Source: Babylonia areolata
Taxonomy: Eukaryota > Mollusca > Gastropoda > Neogastropoda > Buccinidae
Direction of reading: 5' to 3'
Length of the DNA stretch: 64,000 bases
Assembly: GCF_041734735.1 (NCBI RefSeq)
Contig: NC_134878.1
Coordinates: 41,406,358-41,470,357, forward strand
Made by a program: the position numbers and the translations under genes. Under the pieces are notes generated by a model. The model had not been told where the DNA came from. It saw only the letters and a program-made list of their open reading frames with translations, and did no database searches. Shown in pieces: positions 62,301-64,000 of the stretch (its first letter is position 1; each line of letters begins with the position of its first letter).

Positions 62301-63108
62301 ACAGTTTTTTGATGATGATGGTAAAGTTTTTTCATATGTACGCTTCAAAGAAAAATATGATTTGCACATTGATTTCCTTACTTATGCTGGATATAAATCA
62401 ACAATAAACGAATTAGTTAAAAAGCATAATATTCATGTGGATAGCAACAGACACACAAATACTTCGCTCTGCTTCAAACACTTGTTTTCTGTTTCTAAAG
62501 GCTCAAGACCATATTATGATGTGTTGATTGAAAATGATATGAAACCAAAATGTTGTGAGAAATGGGACTTAAAGCTTTTGATGCATCATAACTGGAAATC
62601 TTGTTTTATGCATGCACACAAGATAGTTGATGTAAAGCTGAAATGGTTTCAGCTGAAAATAATACACCGATGTTTATGTACAAAAATTGTTTTAAAAGAA
62701 ATTGGTGTTACGGATAATAACAACTGTAGTTTTTGTAGAGAACACAAAGACAGTATTGATCATGCTTTTTGGAAATGTAATTATGTGCAAATGTTTTGGA
62801 ACGCTTTAACGGACTTGATAAAAGAGAGATGTGTAAACGCAGGAAATTTAAAGTTAACAGAATCACTTGTGCTATTTGGACATGATGTGACAATAACAAC
62901 TGATGCTGTTTTGTGTTTTATAATATTGTTTGCAAAGTATTACTTATATTTATGTAAAATTGAAGACAGCTTTCCACAAATATCAGTTTTTTTGAACAAA
63001 TTAAAAAATCGATATAGAATTGAAGAATATAATGCATATATTAACTTTAACCATACCATTTTCTCTGCCAGATGGCTGCCATACAAATTATTGATCACAA
63101 ATGATTAG
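59335..63108 (+). CDS. LINE ORF2: APE endonuclease, reverse transcriptase, Cys/His tail (1257 aa), intact
   Basis: ATG at 59335 starts MNGNISIVSVNCQGLNS. APE motifs: VNCQGL, FLQDTDF (Asp where Glu is usual), VNVYGPN, IIAGDFNLVLN, RYTWRRTNPFQQARLDFFLI, YRTDHSAISL. A coiled-coil-like linker of about residues 320-390 leads to the RT: NNKSPGTDGFSAEFFK, NWRPISLLNVVYKI, QTGFIRNRYIGDNLRL, LLNIDFEKAFDSINWDF, RGCRQGDPISPYLFVMC, QYADDTEFLLAG. The C terminus has CSFCREHKDSIDHAFWKC, a Cys/His finger as in L1 and Tx1 LINEs. No stop or frameshift interrupts it, so the copy may be functional. An upstream extension of the frame to 59251 lacks family similarity. Confidence 0.95.
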   Translation: MNGNISIVSVNCQGLNSSHKRRDIFHYLRNKKYSIYFLQDTDFEEKMEKYVSAEWGYTCYFSSYTSNARGVAIMFNNNFEFKVKRTITDSSGNFIILLVEIQKINFLFVNVYGPNKDDPDFYVNLKQKISENNVENVIIAGDFNLVLNPTIDYHNYKHVNNPKAKVVVENMIENLDLNDIWRELNPDCPRYTWRRTNPFQQARLDFFLISDTVVSLIDDADIEYGYRTDHSAISLKLKFSENVKRNTFWKLNTSLLKDKTYVDEINMEINNVKKENAINMYSDDTPDDELVFSVPDDIFLDFLLMKIRSRTISYASMKKKKMIEEERQLEGDICNLDKYQNKNKEDIKVLEIKQKQLQDIREKRMEGVLLRSRARWIAEGEKVSKYFCNLEKRHYVSKHIAKIIDQYDNVLTNQKDILNEVHNFYRSLYVNVGVEHCEIENLVNYIPCLNESEASDLEGMITMEEAAQVIRNMKNNKSPGTDGFSAEFFKVFWKKIGIFVVRALNASFRKGEMSSVQKEGVITCIPKGDKPRQYLKNWRPISLLNVVYKIGSSCIANRLKPVLPNIINEDQTGFIRNRYIGDNLRLIYDIIAYLDKHNLPGLLLNIDFEKAFDSINWDFMFKVLKAFGFKENMCRWISVFYTNIKSCVIVNGQVSDWFEVKRGCRQGDPISPYLFVMCVEILAIMVRENSDIRGIKINDVENKLTQYADDTEFLLAGDRKSFECCVTTLDKFGCVSGLYLNSSKTSAIWLGSKKNSKTRYMEHLGMDWNPTRFQILGIWFTNDLKECVTINYSERLAEIRYLYKIWVKRQLTPLGRVAILKSVILSKLTHLWLLLPNPPDTFFNTCQHICYKFVWNNKPDKISRKTAHKSVKNGGIGLPDVKLFALSLKLSWIRKAENSNHKWKHLLLCNFPQWPAIDKYGPEFILNFAIYNQFWTNVFESYKIFFYKCEPKDSAELLAEPLCYNNRVQIGKRCIISRLLSNHDVYCLAQFFDDDGKVFSYVRFKEKYDLHIDFLTYAGYKSTINELVKKHNIHVDSNRHTNTSLCFKHLFSVSKGSRPYYDVLIENDMKPKCCEKWDLKLLMHHNWKSCFMHAHKIVDVKLKWFQLKIIHRCLCTKIVLKEIGVTDNNNCSFCREHKDSIDHAFWKCNYVQMFWNALTDLIKERCVNAGNLKLTESLVLFGHDVTITTDAVLCFIILFAKYYLYLCKIEDSFPQISVFLNKLKNRYRIEEYNAYINFNHTIFSARWLPYKLLITND

Positions 63109-63448
63109 TAACCTGTTCATGATTAACGAAAAATAACCATCCATATTTATTTTCTTTTTATTGATATTCATAAGAAATGATTGAGGTGTTCACTTTCCGT
63201 AAACGTGTTCTAAGATACTTGACAGTTTGTATTCCTTGACAGCTTGTGTAAGATCTTAAGAAATGAATGATAATACTCCATGATGATAACCAACCAGTGT
63301 ATAATCCAGCTGCTTGGCTGTTTCTATCCAAGTATTTATGGTGTTTGTTTGTTTGTTTTTTGTTCTTTGTTTGTTTTTGTTTTCTTCTTTATAAATGTCC
63401 ATTAAGATGCTGTTGTTGTTGTAAAATGTCAACCTACCAAAATGGAAT

Positions 63449-63486
63449 TAAAAAAATGTTTAAAAAAAAAAAGAAAAAAAAAAAAA
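63449..63486 (+). other. Poly(A) tail of the LINE
   Basis: AATTAAAAAAATG is followed by A11, G and A16, directly before the target duplication. Confidence 0.9.
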
Positions 63487-63519
63487 AATTATCACACTTC
63501 ATTTTTCCTTACGCTTCCC

Positions 63520-63790
63520 TCGTCTTGATTCCCCAACTCACACCTTTCCCAAACATGAACCCATACACCACCCCCACTTCATCATCATCAGACCCCCATC
63601 CCACCCACTTGCCGACACACAGCATTGGTAACATGAGACTATTCCAACAAGTTTTACATCACAGAATTCCTTGAAACACAGCATAGGTGACAAGACCATT
63701 CCAACAAGCTGTACATCACTGAATTCCTTCTCATACAGAGTAGATAACACAAGATCATTCCAACAAGTTGTACACCACAGACTGTCTGTT
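63520..63790 (+). repeat. Imperfect tandem repeat of about 55-60 bp
   Basis: The pattern ACACAGCATWGGTRACA-AGA-CATTCCAACAAG-TGTACATCAC-GAATTCCTT recurs three or four times (63615-63785). The rest of the window to 64000 is pyrimidine-rich and holds no recognised gene. Confidence 0.7.
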
Positions 63791-64000
63791 ATCCTTAATC
63801 AATGTCACCCATTCTCCTTTCCATACCTTTCATTTCCACACATTTTCCCTCATTGTCAACCTTCGCTCTGTCTTGATTCTGACACTTGCACCTTCCCATT
63901 CATTTTTTATCCCTTTCTTTTTCCCCCCATTTTTCATCCTCCATTTCCACCCACCTGTATCTCCTCACACAACATAGGTAACACCTGGCCTTTCCTGTCA

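Larger units (their letters stand above)
58086..63501 (+). mobile_element. L1/Tx1-like LINE with 15-bp target duplication and poly(A)
   Basis: AATTATCACACTTCA occurs at 58086-58100 and, right after the poly(A) tail, at 63487-63501. Between lie 1.23 kb without a protein-coding frame, ORF2 (59335-63108), a 350-bp 3' UTR and an A-rich tail (63449-63486). The upstream part has a T/G-run (58549-58622), a CA block (58930-59004) and a hairpin (59052-59084). No ORF1 is recognisable. Confidence 0.85.

Overview
This is animal nuclear DNA: split genes with GT-AG introns, very many CA/GT, TC and TAA microsatellites, and a dense, varied transposon load. Both host genes are ordinary metazoan genes. The mix of a DIRS element, several non-LTR clades, piggyBac and mariner elements, plus SINE/LINE tails that I recognise from snail sequences, makes a mollusc (probably a gastropod) my best guess. 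That is inference, not proof.

Two host genes are recognisable. (1) On the + strand, 4894 to 15378, is a LEPROT/LEPROTL1 (Vps55-family, endospanin) gene: a start exon at 4894, exons at 11681-11755 and 11960-12146, and two alternative, homologous last exons at 13952-14059 and 15265-15378. (2) On the - strand, 51687 down to 34463, is a complete seven-exon BABAM1/MERIT40 gene (309 codons before the stop), a subunit of the BRCA1-A and BRISC deubiquitinase complexes. The rest is introns, flanks and mobile DNA.

Layout. 1-2800: LINE (APE-RT) on the - strand, running off the left edge. 2919-4448: 5'-truncated LINE between TC repeats and matching target-like duplications. 4894-19200: LEPROT gene and probable 3' UTR, with a mariner in intron 1 (5303-6215), L2-like LINE tails (6977-8530), a minisatellite that copies the exon 3 splice donor (12147-12740) and another minisatellite (13379-13664). 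18316-18551, 19487-25328 and 39961-41008: three different TTAA-flanked, piggyBac-type elements; the large one carries a decayed transposase and facing arrays of a 64-bp palindrome-bearing repeat. 26267-32083: a near-complete DIRS-type tyrosine-recombinase retroelement. 32150-34410: a 55-60 bp minisatellite interrupted by two SINEs and a MITE that itself holds a LINE tail. 35300-39719: I-like LINE with RNase H, inside BABAM1 intron 6. 52735-54930: two truncated CR1/L2-group LINEs. 58101-63486: an uninterrupted L1/Tx1-like LINE with a 1257-aa ORF, a poly(A) tail and a perfect 15-bp target duplication.

The most unusual signals are the duplicated LEPROT terminal exon, the splice-donor minisatellite, the piggyBac element with inverted 64-bp arrays, the DIRS circle-junction region with an orphan end at 56207, and the intact Tx1-like LINE.
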